Source: an uncultured Collinsella sp. (GTDB lineage: Bacteria > Actinomycetota > Coriobacteriia > Coriobacteriales > Coriobacteriaceae). From it: DNA of 9,981 nucleotides. Position 1 is the stretch's first letter; the number at the start of each line of letters is the position of its first letter. Position numbers and translations under genes: made by a program. The stretch is taken from positions 1 to 9,981 of the forward strand of contig CABUQK010000071.1 of assembly GCA_902493615.1 (NCBI GenBank). Reading direction: 5' to 3'. Below are positions 1 to 6,763 of this stretch, piece after piece. Under the pieces are notes generated by a model that did no database searches, was not told the origin of the DNA, and saw nothing but the letters and a program-made list of their open reading frames with translations.

Positions 1-842
1 GCATCCTCGGCAGCCATATCGTCAACCAGCTTGACGCCGGGAGCGGAAGCCAGCGCGGCACGGGCCTCCTCGACCGTAATATCGCGCTCAAACTCGAGCG
101 TAATGCTCTCGGAGTGCGAACGCAGCACGGGCACGCGCACGCAGGTGCAGTTCACGCGCAGCTCGGGCAGGTGCATGATCTTGCGGCCCTCGTTTTGCAG
201 CTTCATCTCCTCGGAGGTAAAGCCCTCCTCCTTGACGCCGCCAATCTGCGGAATCAGGTTGCTCGCCAGCTGGGCGGCAAACGCGCGCGGCTCGGGAATC
301 TCCTCGCCGCGGCCCAGGGCGGCCAGCTGAGCCTCGAGCTCGGCCATACCGGGAGCGCCGGCACCCGAAGCCGCCTGATACGTCGAAACGATCATGCGCT
401 TCACGCCGGCGAGCTGATGCAGCGGCCACGTGGGAACCAGGCCGATAATGGTCGCGCAGTTGGGGTTGGCGATAAGGCCGTGATGCCACTTGATATCGTC
501 GGCATTGATCTCGGGCACGACCAGCGGCACCTCGGGATCCATGCGGAAGGCGTGGCTGTTGTCGACCACGACGGCACCGCGCTTGACGGCCTCGGGCAGT
601 AGCTCCTTCGCGATATCGTCGCCGGCGGCTCCGAGCACAATATCACAGCCCTCAAAGGCCTCGGGGCAAGCCTCTTCGATCACGATCTGCTCGCCGCGGA
701 ACTCAACGGTCTTGCCCGCGGAGCGTGCACTTGCCAACAGCTTGAGCTTGCCGACCGGGAACTCCTGCTCGTTGAGGCACTCGAGCATCTGGGTGCCCAC
801 GGCTCCCGTCGCGCCCAAAATAGCAACCGTGTACTGTTTCAT
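1..842 (-). CDS. asd: Aspartate-semialdehyde dehydrogenase, C-terminus cut off by window start
   Basis: Catalyses NADPH-dependent reduction of L-aspartyl-4-phosphate to aspartate semialdehyde, the branch-point metabolite for lysine/diaminopimelate, threonine and methionine, in the cytosol. The 280 visible residues show the N-terminal nucleotide-binding loop GATGAVG (10-16), VDNSHAFRMD (93-102, phosphate-binding Arg100), the catalytic cysteine in NPNCAT (Cys129), the YQAASGAG active-site segment (155-162), EEMKLQNEGRKI (211-222) and the substrate-binding Arg/His in VLRSHSES (239-246). Family members are about 330-370 residues, so roughly 50-90 residues lie outside. The ATG at 842-840 is preceded by a GGGGGAAGC ribosome-binding stretch. 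SH replaces the commoner SS in the AFRMD motif. It lies downstream of lysC in the same direction, with 174 bp between them, so it may be co-transcribed or have its own promoter. Identity is secure. Confidence 0.96.
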   Translation of the reverse strand, partial: MKQYTVAILGATGAVGTQMLECLNEQEFPVGKLKLLASARSAGKTVEFRGEQIVIEEACPEAFEGCDIVLGAAGDDIAKELLPEAVKRGAVVVDNSHAFRMDPEVPLVVPEINADDIKWHHGLIANPNCATIIGLVPTWPLHQLAGVKRMIVSTYQAASGAGAPGMAELEAQLAALGRGEEIPEPRAFAAQLASNLIPQIGGVKEEGFTSEEMKLQNEGRKIMHLPELRVNCTCVRVPVLRSHSESITLEFERDITVEEARAALASAPGVKLVDDMAAED

Positions 843-916
843 GCTTCCCCCTTTAAAGGTTTTGGCTTTTGCCCGCACGCCGAGCAGGCCGATTATTGTT
901 GCCAGTGTATACAAGA

Positions 917-943
917 ACGGGGCAGGCACGAAACCCGCCCCGT
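917..943 (-). terminator. Stem-loop in the lysC-asd gap, possible weak terminator or attenuator
   Basis: Read on the minus strand this is a 10-bp GC-rich stem (ACGGGGCGGG pairing with CCTGCCCCGT, one G-T pair) with a 7-nt loop, followed by TCTTGT. The tail is only partly T-rich, so termination may be incomplete; that would let lysC transcripts partly read through into asd. No such T tract exists for the plus strand. Called from sequence only. Confidence 0.45.
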
Positions 944-965
944 CGAAACGAAACCGAAACGAAAC
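944..965. repeat. Short CGAAA(C) tandem repeat
   Basis: Four consecutive 5-6 bp CGAAAC-like units occupy this stretch between two stem-loops in the lysC-asd gap. There is no open frame with coding character here. Its role is unknown; it could simply be a slippage product. Confidence 0.6.
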
Positions 966-973
966 GCCCCGCC

Positions 974-1005
974 GTAGATTTTTGGCGCGTGCCCCAACAA
1001 TCTAC
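974..1005 (-). terminator. Stem-loop just after lysC stop
   Basis: GTAGATT (974-980) pairs perfectly with AATCTAC (999-1005), and after one mismatch TTGG (982-985) pairs with CCAA (994-997), leaving an 8-nt loop. It starts 12 bp past the lysC stop codon on the minus strand. It is not followed by a clean T tract, so it may protect the lysC mRNA 3' end or act with the second stem-loop rather than terminate by itself. Confidence 0.4.
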
Positions 1006-1016
1006 CGAGACAGTCG

Positions 1017-2405
1017 CTACTTGTGGAGTGCTAACAGGGCGGGATCGACCGGCGCGGGAGCCTCCAGGTCGGAGACCTTCACAATGCCGTTTTCGTCGGA
1101 AAAGGCACGGTAGATGGTCTGGATCGCCAGATCGAAGTCCTTCTCCTCGACACCGATAATGATGTTGATCTCGTCGCAGCTCTGCGAAATCATGCGCACG
1201 CTCACGCCGGCCTGGCCAAGCATGCCAAACAGATGGCCCGAGATACCTGCGCGGCCACGCAGGTTACGGCCGACGGTCGCGATAAGCGCCAGGCCCTCGA
1301 CAACCTCGATCTCGAGCGGCTCGACCTCCTGCTGAATGTCGCCCACGAGCGAGTACAGCGAGTCGTGCACGTCCTGCTCCTGCACCACGGAGCCAAAGCG
1401 GTCGACACCGGTGGGCATGTGCTCGACGGAAACGTCATAGCGCTCGAAGACCGAAAGCGCGCGGCGCATAAAGCCAACACGGGGCTTGGTGCGGTCGCGG
1501 GCAACGTTGATGGCGACAAAGCCGCGCTTGCCGGTCACGCCGGTAATGATGGGCTCTGCCTCACCCTCATCAGCCGTCTCGCTAATGATGGTGCCGGGGT
1601 CCTGCGGCGCATTGGTGTTCTTGATAACCAGCGGAATACCCGCCTCGCGCACGGGGAACACGGCCTCCTCGTGCAGGACGCTTGCACCCATGTACGAAAG
1701 TTCGCGCAGCTCCTCGTAGGTAACGCGCGCAATGGGCTGAGCCTCGGGCACAATGCGAGGATCGGCAGAATAGAAGCCCGAGACGTCGGTCCAGTTCTCG
1801 TACAGGTCGGCACCCAGGCACTTAGCCAAGATCGAGCCGGAAATATCGCCGCCACCACGGTCGAGCAGCTTGATCTGGCCCTCACGCGTCGCGCCGTAGA
1901 AACCGGGCATAACAAAGCCGCCCTGCTGGCCGTACTCCTGCACCAGCTCGGAGGTGCGATTCATGCTGAGCGTACCGTCATGATGGAACGCCACAACCGT
2001 CGCGGCGTCCAGGAACGGCAGGCCCAGGTACTCCGCCATCAGGCGAGCGGTGAAGTACTCGCCACGGCTCACGAGCTCCTCGGTAGAGTAACCGCCCGAG
2101 CGGGCGCGCTCGGCAAAGGCCGCAAACTCCTCGCGGATGGGATAGGTGAGCTCCAGTTCGTCAGCAATATCAAAGTAGCGCTGACCAATGTCCTCGAGCA
2201 GCTCCTCGCACGACACGTGGTACTTAACGTGCGCGTTAACCAGGTAGAGCAGGTCGGTCACCTTGGTGTCGCCCTTAAAGCGGCGACCGCAGGCGGAAAC
2301 CACCACAAAACGGCGGGCAGGGTCGGCGTCGACGATGGCCTTGATCTTCTTGAAGTGTTCGGCGTCGGCGACCGACGAGCCGCCAAACTTGGCAATCTTA
2401 ATCAT
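1017..2405 (-). CDS. lysC: Aspartate kinase, monofunctional with tandem ACT domains
   Basis: Phosphorylates L-aspartate to 4-aspartyl phosphate, the committed step of the aspartate pathway; cytosolic. The 462 residues comprise an amino-acid kinase domain (about 1-280) with KFGGSSV (6-12), DTKVTDLLY (46-54), SRGEYFTARLMA (113-124), DRGGGDISGSILA (182-194) and WTDVSGFYSADPR (205-217), then two ACT-type regulatory domains (about 295-365 and 371-435, the latter with GRNLRGRAGISGHLF). Length and motif pattern resemble the ThrD/YclM or LysC-type class of about 450-460 residues rather than the 400-residue class with an internal beta-subunit start. The ACT domains imply allosteric feedback by lysine and/or threonine; which effector cannot be read from sequence. 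The residue after SA in SACGRRF is Cys where many relatives have Pro. The ATG start has AGAAAGG about 13 nt upstream, a rather long spacing. Diverges from thrC; asd lies downstream. Confidence 0.95.
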   Translation of the reverse strand: MIKIAKFGGSSVADAEHFKKIKAIVDADPARRFVVVSACGRRFKGDTKVTDLLYLVNAHVKYHVSCEELLEDIGQRYFDIADELELTYPIREEFAAFAERARSGGYSTEELVSRGEYFTARLMAEYLGLPFLDAATVVAFHHDGTLSMNRTSELVQEYGQQGGFVMPGFYGATREGQIKLLDRGGGDISGSILAKCLGADLYENWTDVSGFYSADPRIVPEAQPIARVTYEELRELSYMGASVLHEEAVFPVREAGIPLVIKNTNAPQDPGTIISETADEGEAEPIITGVTGKRGFVAINVARDRTKPRVGFMRRALSVFERYDVSVEHMPTGVDRFGSVVQEQDVHDSLYSLVGDIQQEVEPLEIEVVEGLALIATVGRNLRGRAGISGHLFGMLGQAGVSVRMISQSCDEINIIIGVEEKDFDLAIQTIYRAFSDENGIVKVSDLEAPAPVDPALLALHK

Positions 2406-2508
2406 GGGCTTGAGGTTACCTTTCTAAAAGCCTCTGCAAACCTGTTTTGCGCGCTCTGATACCATGGTTTCACCGATTGGGACCAAGGCATCCGAGGAGC
2501 AGTGTTAT
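2406..2508. promoter_or_regulatory. Divergent lysC/thrC control region with 16-bp near-palindrome
   Basis: This 103-bp gap must carry both promoters. I see no convincing -35/-10 pair on either strand. It contains TGATACCATGGTTTCA at 2457-2472, a palindrome with one mismatched pair, and a smaller inverted repeat GCAAA/TTTGC at 2436-2450. Either could be an operator for a regulator acting on both genes. There is no room for a lysine riboswitch or T-box, which rules out those forms of control for these two genes at this site. The functional role is inferred. Confidence 0.45.
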
Positions 2509-4026
2509 ATGGGAACTTATCATAGTACACGAGGACGCACTTTATCGTGCTCAAGTAAGGTGGCAATCCGCACCGGCATCGCTCCCGACGGGGGTTTGTT
2601 TGTCTCGGACGAGCTCGGCACCCAGCAGGTCGATATCAGCTCGCTTGCAGATAAATCGTACTTTGAAATCGCTCAAGATGTGTTGGGAATGTTACTGAAT
2701 GATTACACGGCCGAAGAAATTTCGGCGTGTGTCGACGAGGCATACCGCGGCACGTTCGCGAGTGAAGAGGTTACGCCGCTCGTCAAACTCGACGCTGCAC
2801 CGGGCGCCGACGCCCCTCAGACCTATGTGATGGAGCTCTTTGGCGGCCCCACGAGCGCCTTCAAGGACGTCGCCCTGCAGATGCTCCCCCGCCTCATGGC
2901 CCGCACTTCCGCCAAGGACGGCGGCGCCGAGCGCATCATGATCGTCACCGCCACGTCGGGCGACACGGGCAAGGCCGCACTCGCCGGCTTTGCCGACGCC
3001 CCGGGCACGGGCATCACCGTCTTTTATCCCGAGGGCAAGGTCAGCCGCGTCCAGAACCTGCAGATGTCCACGCAGGAGGGCGACAACGTCGCCGTCTGCG
3101 GCATCCGCGGTAACTTTGACGACGCCCAGAGCGCCGTCAAGCGCATCTTTGCCGATAAGGAGCTTGCCGAGCGTCTGGAGGCCGCCGGCACGGTGCTTTC
3201 GAGCGCCAACTCCATCAATGTCGGTCGCCTGGTACCGCAGGTCGTCTACTACTTTGCCGCCTATGCGCAGCTGCTGCGCGCCGGCGCCATCGAGGCCGGC
3301 GACGCCGTGGAGTTCTGCGTACCGACCGGCAACTTTGGCGATATCTTGGCCGGCTACTACGCCAAGCGCATGGGTCTGCCCGTCGCCAAGCTCGTCGTGG
3401 CGAGCGACAAGAACAACGTGCTTGCCGACTTCCTGACCACCGGCGTTTACGACCGTAACCGCCCGTTCTTCACGACCATCTCGCCGTCGATGGACATCCT
3501 CATCAGCTCCAACCTTGAGCGCATGCTCTACTTCCTGTCCGATGGCGACTGCGAACTCGTTGCCGGCCTTATGGAGCAGCTGGCACAGACTGGTCGCTAC
3601 GAGGTTCCCGCCGACCTGCTGGCAAAGATTCAGAGCGTCTTTGGCTGCGGTTGGGCCAGCGAGGACGAGGTCCGCACTGCCATCAAGAGCTGCTGGGATG
3701 CGAACGGCTACGTGATCGATCCGCATACTGCTTGCGGCTATCACGTCTTTGAGCAGGTCGCTCCCGCCGAGGGTGCCAAGGCCCGCGTGCTGCTTTCGAC
3801 CGCAAGCCCCTACAAGTTCCCGCGCGCCTGCTGCGACGCCCTGGGCCTCGACGTTCCCGAGGATGATTTTGAAGCCATGCGCGTGCTCGAGCAGGCAACC
3901 AACACGGTCGCACCGGCGCAGCTCGCCGAACTCGAGTCCAAGCCCGTCCGCTTCGAAGACGTCTGCGACGTTGCCGACATGGCCAACTACGTAGAGCAGG
4001 CTGCAAAAAAGATGGCAACCAACTAA
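2509..4026 (+). CDS. thrC: Threonine synthase, long form
   Basis: PLP-dependent conversion of O-phospho-L-homoserine to L-threonine plus phosphate, last step of threonine synthesis; cytosolic. The chosen ATG gives 505 residues beginning MGTYHSTRGR, which matches the family N-terminus, and has GAGGAG nine bases upstream; an in-frame ATG at 2464 would add 15 residues but has no ribosome-binding site and no family match. Motifs: APDGGLFV (25-32), the PLP-lysine segment GGPTSAFKDVALQ with Lys119, the phosphate-binding TATSGDTGKAAL that follows, and PTGNFGDILAGYYAK in the C-terminal half. At about 500 residues it belongs to the longer bacterial ThrC type common in anaerobes, against about 430 for the E. 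coli enzyme. Expressed divergently from lysC and followed directly by a strong terminator, so thrB downstream is probably only partly co-transcribed. Confidence 0.96.
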   Translation: MGTYHSTRGRTLSCSSKVAIRTGIAPDGGLFVSDELGTQQVDISSLADKSYFEIAQDVLGMLLNDYTAEEISACVDEAYRGTFASEEVTPLVKLDAAPGADAPQTYVMELFGGPTSAFKDVALQMLPRLMARTSAKDGGAERIMIVTATSGDTGKAALAGFADAPGTGITVFYPEGKVSRVQNLQMSTQEGDNVAVCGIRGNFDDAQSAVKRIFADKELAERLEAAGTVLSSANSINVGRLVPQVVYYFAAYAQLLRAGAIEAGDAVEFCVPTGNFGDILAGYYAKRMGLPVAKLVVASDKNNVLADFLTTGVYDRNRPFFTTISPSMDILISSNLERMLYFLSDGDCELVAGLMEQLAQTGRYEVPADLLAKIQSVFGCGWASEDEVRTAIKSCWDANGYVIDPHTACGYHVFEQVAPAEGAKARVLLSTASPYKFPRACCDALGLDVPEDDFEAMRVLEQATNTVAPAQLAELESKPVRFEDVCDVADMANYVEQAAKKMATN

Positions 4027-4038
4027 ACCCCTTATAAG

Positions 4039-4070
4039 GCGCCGGCGAAAGCCGGCGCACCTTCTTTTAT
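4039..4070 (+). terminator. Rho-independent terminator of thrC
   Basis: A perfect 8-bp stem GCGCCGGC/GCCGGCGC closed by a stable GAAA tetraloop is followed by ACCTTCTTTTAT. It begins 12 bp after the thrC stop. This is the clearest intrinsic terminator in the window and separates thrC from thrB transcriptionally. Confidence 0.88.
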
Positions 4071-4104
4071 CAGATACCTACCGGGATGATGACGAACGTG
4101 CATA

Positions 4105-4216
4105 GCGTGCCTGGCTGTTTAGTTCGTCGCGAGTTCCGCACGCAAAGGAAAGCACTTAATGTGCTTTCCGTCTTGCGCAGGACTGCCCGAGCAGCGAACT
4201 AAACAGCCAGGCACGC
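4105..4216. repeat. Nested inverted-repeat (foldback) element A upstream of thrB
   Basis: The 22-bp arms at 4105-4126 and 4195-4216 are perfect reverse complements (left arm begins GCGTGCCTGG). Inside them, GGAAAGCAC (4147-4155) pairs with GTGCTTTCC (4161-4169) around a 5-nt loop, and CGCAA (4141-4145) pairs with TTGCG (4173-4177). The right arm ends one base before the thrB AGGAGG ribosome-binding site, so a transcript through here would place a large hairpin directly upstream of translation start. No coding capacity. It resembles a MITE- or REP-like intergenic repeat, but copy number elsewhere is unknown. Confidence 0.85.
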
Positions 4217-4229
4217 CAGGAGGACTCAC

Positions 4230-5111
4230 ATGATCAAGATCACCGTCCCAGCAACAAGCGCCAACTTGGGCATTGGCTACGATACCCTCGGCATGGCCGT
4301 TAGCCTCTACTCGCACTTCACCTTCGAGCGCGCCGACAAGCTCACCATCACGGGCTGCCCCAAGGAGTTCCAAAACGAGAATAACCTGGTCTATGTGAGC
4401 TTTGTCGATGCTCTGGCCGCGTGGGGCGAGCCGGCTTTTCCCGTTGCTATCGACATTCAGACCGACGTGCCCGTCGCCCGCGGCCTGGGTTCCAGCTCCA
4501 CCTGCGTCGTCGCCGGCATTATGGCGGCCGCCGCGCTGACGGGCCACACCGTCGACCGTGCCGAGCTCGTCCGCATTGCCACCGAGGTCGAGGGCCATCC
4601 CGATAACGTCGCCCCCGCCATCCTGGGCGGCGCCGTCTGCTCCTTTACGCCGACCGATTCGCTCCCCCAGTGCCTGCGCTACGAGGTGAGCGATCGCTTG
4701 CGTTTTATTACCGTGATTCCGCCCTACGAGGTGCATACGAGCGAAGCGCGCAAGGTTGTGCCGCAGGAGATTCCACTCTCCACCGCCGTATGGCAAATGG
4801 GCCGCATCGCCGGCATGACGCGCGGCCTGGAAACCGGCGACCTTGACCTGATTGCCGCCGCCAACGACGACCGCATCCAGGAGCCCTATCGCCGCCGCCT
4901 CATCCCCGACTACAACGCCGTGCGCGACACCTGCCTTAACGGCGGCGCCAAGACCATCTGGATCAGCGGTTCAGGCTCGACCCTTATGGCGGTGACCGAC
5001 GACACCATCGTGGCAAAGTTCCTGCAGGTCAAGCTGCGCGAACAGTTCCCTAAGTGCGACACGCATATTCTGACGTGCGACACAGAAGGCGCTCAAATCG
5101 AGTACCTGTAG
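4230..5111 (+). CDS. thrB: Homoserine kinase, GHMP family
   Basis: ATP-dependent phosphorylation of L-homoserine to O-phospho-L-homoserine, the ThrC substrate; cytosolic. The 293 residues have the GHMP kinase motifs in order: PATSANLGIGYDTLG (7-21), the ATP-binding PVARGLGSSST (81-91), EGHPDNVAPA (121-130) and the C-terminal ISGSGSTLMAV (245-255). Length is normal for the family (about 290-320). The ATG is preceded by AGGAGG with six bases of spacing, an unusually strong site. The gene is isolated from thrC by a terminator and foldback element A, so it probably relies on read-through or a promoter I cannot identify in 4071-4104. Its TAG stop lies inside the outer arm of foldback element B. 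Confidence 0.96.
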   Translation: MIKITVPATSANLGIGYDTLGMAVSLYSHFTFERADKLTITGCPKEFQNENNLVYVSFVDALAAWGEPAFPVAIDIQTDVPVARGLGSSSTCVVAGIMAAAALTGHTVDRAELVRIATEVEGHPDNVAPAILGGAVCSFTPTDSLPQCLRYEVSDRLRFITVIPPYEVHTSEARKVVPQEIPLSTAVWQMGRIAGMTRGLETGDLDLIAAANDDRIQEPYRRRLIPDYNAVRDTCLNGGAKTIWISGSGSTLMAVTDDTIVAKFLQVKLREQFPKCDTHILTCDTEGAQIEYL

Positions 5112-5294
5112 ACATCCTCCTCATATACCTGTCCGGGACGGTCGGGATGTTCCCTCAAAATCGTCCTCGCGCATGAAGGCCCCTTGTCCTGCTCCTACGG
5201 AGCGGCGGACAAGGGGCCTTCGCGCTGCGGAATGATTTTGAGGGAACATCCCGACCGTCCCTGTGCCTACCTTGCTGAGGATGTCTACAGGGAC
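5102..5294. repeat. Large nested foldback element B overlapping the thrB stop codon; likely bidirectional terminator region
   Basis: Four levels of inverted repeat share one centre. Outer: CCTGTAGACATCCTC (5105-5119) with GAGGATGTCTACAGG (5277-5291), 15 bp perfect and containing the thrB TAG. Middle: 28-bp perfect arms at 5135-5162 and 5234-5261 (left arm begins GGGACGGTCGGGATG). Inner: GAAGGCCCCTTGTCC (5175-5189) with GGACAAGGGGCCTTC (5207-5221). Apex: GCTCC (5191-5195) with GGAGC (5199-5203). The spacers between outer and middle arms are 15 nt on each side and unrelated. It sits between convergent thrB and the downstream minus-strand gene, so a bidirectional terminator is plausible, though no long T tract follows any stem. 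The rest of the gap to 5399 shows no gene, hairpin or terminator I can support. Confidence 0.87.
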
Positions 5295-5399
5295 CCACGC
5301 TTTGAAGGGGCGCCGGGCTGATAGTTTTGCTTTTTGTTGGTAGGGGCTCTTGCTGGGGCGGGACACTTGCTAGAAATGGGCTTTGGAGATGTGCTTGGC

Positions 5400-6098
5400 T
5401 TACGCGGCGCTGGTTTCTTTGTATTCGAAGACTGGCTCTAGGAGATCTTCGATGTTGCAGTGGAGGGCTTTTGCTATGGCTCTTACGCTTGTTACCGAAG
5501 CTTCATTGATGTTTCTCTGGCGCTGCTCGTACATTTGGATTGAGCGGAGTGACACACCCGATTCGTATGCTAGGTCTTGTTGGGTTTTCTTAAGCTTCTT
5601 TCTTGCTAACGCAAGTTTGGTTTGCCTGGACGCTTTTTTCGCCATATCGCAGACGAGGCGAGCCACGCGTTCCTCCGAGGCTTCGTGCCAGGGATAGTAC
5701 AGACTGCGCAGTGCGTCAAACGGAACGACATGCAGCAGGTCTTCGAAAGACTCCCCTAAACGCCACTGCAGATATGCCAGTATCCAGCCTGTCCAATACT
5801 CTGGCGTCTTCTCAAAACGATAGGTGCGATCCGGTATAGACCCGCTCTGATAGCCCGACCTTTCGGCGATAAGCGCGAATAGCTCAACGCCCGATTTTCC
5901 CGATACGACCCATGCGTTGCCACGCTCAAACTCACGGGCTACGCCGCTCAGGCAAAAGAGTTCAGCGACCTCGGACCCTTCCGCTCCATAGTCGTTCACG
6001 GCATAGTCGAAGCAGTCGCCGAGGTTGTTCATTGCATCCTCGAGGTAGTAGACGGGGTATGTCCTACTCGGCCCACAATCCGTTAACTCTTGGATCAT
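5400..6098 (-). CDS. XRE-type helix-turn-helix protein, probable antitoxin/autorepressor of the two-gene module
   Basis: A 232-residue protein. The C-terminal part (about 161-222) is a classic XRE/Cro helix-turn-helix: LARKKLKKTQQDLAYESGVS then LRSIQMYEQRQRNI and AIAKALHCNIEDLLE. The N-terminal part (about 23-80, from MNNLGDCFDYAVNDYG to FERGNAWVVSGKSGVEL) is acidic, lacks a motif I can name with certainty, and somewhat recalls DUF3791-type partners of DUF3990. The ATG at 6098 has GGGAGG ten bases upstream and overlaps the toxin-like gene by 35 bp; an alternative ATG at 6032 (MNNLGD) also has GAGG before it, giving 210 residues. Inferred job: bind and neutralise the upstream gene product and repress the shared promoter through the palindromes at 6764-6810. 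Adenine-rich codons (ATA, AGA, CTA) in its 3' third differ from neighbouring genes. No signal peptide or membrane segment. Confidence 0.75.
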   Translation of the reverse strand: MIQELTDCGPSRTYPVYYLEDAMNNLGDCFDYAVNDYGAEGSEVAELFCLSGVAREFERGNAWVVSGKSGVELFALIAERSGYQSGSIPDRTYRFEKTPEYWTGWILAYLQWRLGESFEDLLHVVPFDALRSLYYPWHEASEERVARLVCDMAKKASRQTKLALARKKLKKTQQDLAYESGVSLRSIQMYEQRQRNINEASVTSVRAIAKALHCNIEDLLEPVFEYKETSAA

Positions 6099-6747
6099 TT
6101 AAATCAATCCTCCCTGTCATTAAATCCCTAATGTAGACACCCTCAGAGTCGAATCCATTCACAGTTTCCAGGTACTTGCGCCGCGCGTTCTGCTCTCGCT
6201 TAAAGCGCTTGGGATAATACTCAGATCCCAACGCCTGCCTCCATTCGCGGAATCTGATTGCTGAAAACGCACGCTCACTCATAAGAGCGTATTGGATGCC
6301 CAAATCGCCCAAACGCATAATGAGTTGCAGTTGCCTAAGCGAGATCATGCCGTTAACGAACTGTCTTGCAAACGAAAAGTAGGAATCGTCGGCGCGATAA
6401 CCTCGAATTACGTCATAGGGAGAAATATCAATCAGACAGTTATCCAGCAGATAGCGAAGTCCTTCGCGCGCCAGCGGTGTCGAAACATTGAACTCCCTAT
6501 TGTTAGCCAAAATCGCAAGCCAATTGAGAATTGAAAACTCCCCGGACTCCAAGTCCAAGACCGCAAGACCATCCATATCGAGCTCGTATCGATTCGCGAT
6601 ACCATCGGACTCAGTCCGGCATGCCCATTCCATCGCCATTTCTTCATGTGGCGTGCAATAAAACCCGCGCCCATAGTCATTGAATTGTCTGCATTTATCC
6701 AACGACGGACGTTCGACAACAACCTCCGACCCGTGCCAAAGCTCCAT
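6064..6747 (-). CDS. DUF3990-like protein, candidate ADP-ribosyltransferase-fold toxin
   Basis: A 227-residue protein. The N-terminus MELWHGSEVVVERPSL (1-16) followed by NDYGRGFYCTPHEEMAMEWA (23-42) is the signature pattern of the DUF3990 family, and YDVIRGYRADDSYFSFARQFVNGMISL (111-137) matches its central conserved block. DUF3990 has been grouped with ADP-ribosyltransferase-like folds, where the His5-Gly6 and the Phe29-Tyr30 region would contribute to NAD binding; that activity is inferred, not shown. The ATG at 6747 has GGAGG with five bases of spacing; a TTG at 6759 would add four residues but overlaps that site. The C-terminal 60 residues (from about 168) are rich in Arg/Lys/Tyr. The partner gene overlaps its 3' end by 35 bp, so the order is toxin first, HTH second. 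GC content is visibly lower than in flanking genes, suggesting transfer. An alternative is an ART-like enzyme without toxin role. Confidence 0.72.
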   Translation of the reverse strand: MELWHGSEVVVERPSLDKCRQFNDYGRGFYCTPHEEMAMEWACRTESDGIANRYELDMDGLAVLDLESGEFSILNWLAILANNREFNVSTPLAREGLRYLLDNCLIDISPYDVIRGYRADDSYFSFARQFVNGMISLRQLQLIMRLGDLGIQYALMSERAFSAIRFREWRQALGSEYYPKRFKREQNARRKYLETVNGFDSEGVYIRDLMTGRIDLNDPRVNGLWAE

Positions 6748-6763
6748 ATCGACCTCCAAAAAA

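Noticed and set aside
1233..2459. 408-residue plus-strand open frame antisense to lysC
   Set aside because: Antisense shadow with low-complexity composition and no recognisable motif; lysC accounts for the region.
2464..2508. Upstream in-frame ATG that would lengthen thrC by 15 residues
   Set aside because: No ribosome-binding site; it overlaps the palindrome at 2457-2472, and the ATG at 2509 has GAGGAG and matches the family N-terminus.
2406..2508. Lysine riboswitch or T-box leader before lysC or thrC
   Set aside because: The whole gap is 103 bp and has no multi-helix structure or T-box motif; both element types need more sequence.
2692..3744. Long (350-residue) minus-strand open frame antisense to thrC
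   Set aside because: It is the antisense shadow of a high-GC gene: no family motifs, repetitive Ala/Gly/Val/Asp composition, and thrC on the other strand is unmistakable.
4119..4796. 225-residue minus-strand open frame over thrB and foldback element A
   Set aside because: Runs through the inverted repeat and antisense to the thrB kinase motifs; no own motif or supported start.
5121..5366. 81-residue minus-strand open frame within foldback element B
   Set aside because: Its sequence is dictated by the inverted-repeat arms and has no coding character or family likeness.
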